Source: Monoplex corrugatus
Lineage: Eukaryota; Mollusca; Gastropoda; Littorinimorpha; Ranellidae
Length of the DNA: 64,000 nt
Direction of reading: 5' to 3'
NCBI GenBank assembly: GCA_030674185.1
Contig: CM060315.1
Location: 88,384,415 to 88,448,414 of the forward strand
Part shown: piece after piece, positions 36,646 through 64,000 of the stretch
Position numbering within the stretch: position 1 is the first letter of the stretch
How the letters are laid out: every line of letters starts with the position of its first letter
The notes under the pieces: generated by a model
Database searches by the model: none
Seen by the model: the letters and a program-made list of their open reading frames with translations, nothing else
Told to the model about the DNA's origin: nothing
Program-made: the position numbers and the translations under genes

Positions 36646-37339
36646 TTTTTGGGCATGCTCTTTCTCAACACGTTACTGTAATTTTAATGGCCGAACAACT
36701 ATTCAAAATATATAAGAAACACACAGATGCATTGCCAGTAGTACTTGCGTTTGAAATCATTTCTCAGTCACTGTCTTGTAACAGCTTAATGCGCTGAAAT
36801 ATATTATTACACAAATAAGCAAAAATGAAAATTGGTTCAAAACAGGCACTTGCGCGCTGTCAGTCATGATACTATGATTTTTGTGCTTTCAGTGTTAAGT
36901 TTAAAACTGAACACTAAATTTTCATGGGATGTATGATAAGCATTTTCCCTTTTTCATTCGTGTTTTTACTAGGTGTTTCCTTCATCATTTTTGTTGCTGT
37001 TGTAGTTGTTTGAAAATCAAAGGGGGAATTTTGGTTATATTTATGCCATCACCACATTAGGTCTGTACGCCCAATTCTTCTTTTTTGTTTTTGCCTTAGG
37101 TTATTATTTTGTTTTAGTTATAGATAAAAGAACAAGTAAGACCAATTTTGGAGGAAAACGTCCCTCAATGAAGTCGGGAACCACTCAATCATTAGCAGAC
37201 GAATTCTTTTAGTGTCGCGAGTAGTTATCTCCCTTGTTCTCTCTCAGTCTCATACACTCTCTCTGTCTCTGAATGAATGTTAAAACTGCTATAGAAAATG
37301 ATTCATAAATAAATATTGTGTCTTTTCTTTTCAAACAAA

Positions 37340-37591
37340 AACCACAGTATAAACAGCTACCGGAGACGGAACCGAAAACGAACAAAATACAAATATTGCA
37401 TCTCAGGCCTAGGCATGGGTCTAGCGCCATTTAGTTGCCAAGCGTGTGACCGCTTGGTTGGATACAACCCGGGACTTCGTAGTGAGAGGGAGGAAGCGTG
37501 CTATTTGCTTCTTTTCGATTTCACTTCTCCGTGTTGATTGTCACATCACAACTGCTGCTTATCGGTGCAGACGACACGGAGGAGAAGCAAA
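37340..37591 (+). promoter_or_regulatory. Candidate promoter / 5' UTR of the CIMAP2-like gene, possible RFX X-box
   Basis: CpG content rises here. GTTGGATACAAC at 37457-37468 is an imperfect palindrome resembling an RFX X-box, preceded by GTTGCC at 37434-37439. X-boxes drive cilium genes, so this fits, but the match is weak. Confidence 0.35.
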
Positions 37592-63284
<25,693 letters not shown>

Positions 63285-63714
63285 GTAAGTATCAGGAAAG
63301 TGAATGTTAAGGAATGACTTGATGCACAAGAGATGATAGATCAAGGTAACATTCAAAAGATTGTCAAAAAAGTGAAGTTCAACATAGGCAAGTTTTAAAC
63401 AGATCTTGATATCAGACATTTAAGAATAATGAAGTGCACTTTCAAGTGGAGAGTGAGAAAGAAAATAATTAAACTGAAACTATGACTGTTGTGATAGTCA
63501 ACATCAGACTTCCATCTGCTCTGTTAGCAGGCAAACAACGTCCACCCCCCCCAGCCCCAAATTTTTGTGTATGCTGAAAATAAGCAAGCAATTATTGTGG
63601 TATGGTGTAGATTGATTGGAGGATGCTTTTGCAAGTTTTCTCAAACATTAAAAGCTGGTTTGTTCTCCCTCCAAGATCACTTGTTTAGTGCCACCATGAG
63701 TATGTTCTGCCTGC

Positions 63715-63995
63715 CAGTTGCAGTGGTGTAGTGCTTAGCACAAACGACTGCCAGCTGAAGGTTGTGAGTTTGACTCCAATCAGTTCTGTTAAAATGATAT
63801 TGGGATTGGGTTTGCCCTAACCACCGTCTACCCAGAACTGTGGGCTCATTGGGAAGACAGACCATATAGTTGAGTTTTGTCCACTTTATGGGTGTGTCAT
63901 AGAGGGTCTTGCTCAAGTTTCCTGGCCAGCATTGCCAAAAAATATCATGAGAAGAAGTGTAGATTAGAGCCGTGTCATACGGTCTCAACCCAGAA
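63715..63995 (+). repeat. tRNA-derived SINE-like repeat (right edge)
   Basis: A-box-like GTGGTGTAGTGCTTAGCAC, B-box-like GAGTTTGACTCCAATC about 30 bp on, then a body with TGGGCTCATTGGGAAGACAG. A different family from the one at 8163. Confidence 0.55.
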
Positions 63996-64000
63996 TGGAA

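Overview
The window is nuclear DNA from an animal, most likely a mollusc and probably a gastropod. This is inferred from GT-AG introns, long microsatellites, many tRNA-derived SINE-like repeats and conserved metazoan genes; no species can be named from the sequence alone. Almost all the long open frames are tandem repeats or decayed mobile elements.

Two host genes lie on the + strand. (1) Eleven exons between 439 and 25035 encode the C-terminal part (about 555 residues) of the cohesin loader NIPBL / Nipped-B / Scc2. The gene enters from the left edge and ends in a basic then acidic tail. Two exons (7352-7560 and 24801-25035) each need a one-base frame correction of opposite sign. (2) Four exons between 37592 and 63284 encode the start of a CIMAP2 (LEXM, C1orf177)-like ciliary microtubule protein with PG-rich motifs. 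That gene runs off the right edge.

The introns and intergenic DNA hold the unusual content. A 4.48 kb piggyBac element (16781-21260, transposase on the minus strand, GC-AG intron, one frameshift, one catalytic Asp apparently changed to His) sits in a NIPBL intron. A 674-bp TTAA-bounded element lies at 11582-12255. At least seven copies of a TTAA-bounded nested-palindrome element lie between 13 kb and 51 kb. Their ends resemble the piggyBac ends, and one copy has a near-identical unoccupied paralogous site 90 bp downstream. One copy has grown into a 42-bp minisatellite.

Other elements: a decayed APE-type LINE on the minus strand (42410-45370); a 5'-truncated LINE with an (ATG)n tail (62160-62910); LINE fragments at 33030-33460 and 27690-28230; a decayed DIRS-like retroelement with RNase H-like and tyrosine recombinase remnants (55755-57610); and several SINE families.

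Tandem arrays are prominent: 74 bp (3755-5165), 40 bp (8860-9555), 28 bp (13674-15245), about 36 bp (30595-31010), 22 bp (32395-32960), 33-39 bp (33470-35190), 45 bp (54125-54335), and a 4.1-kb array of 49/52-bp units (57635-61790) with higher-order duplications. All coordinates and similarities were read by eye; no alignment or database search was run.
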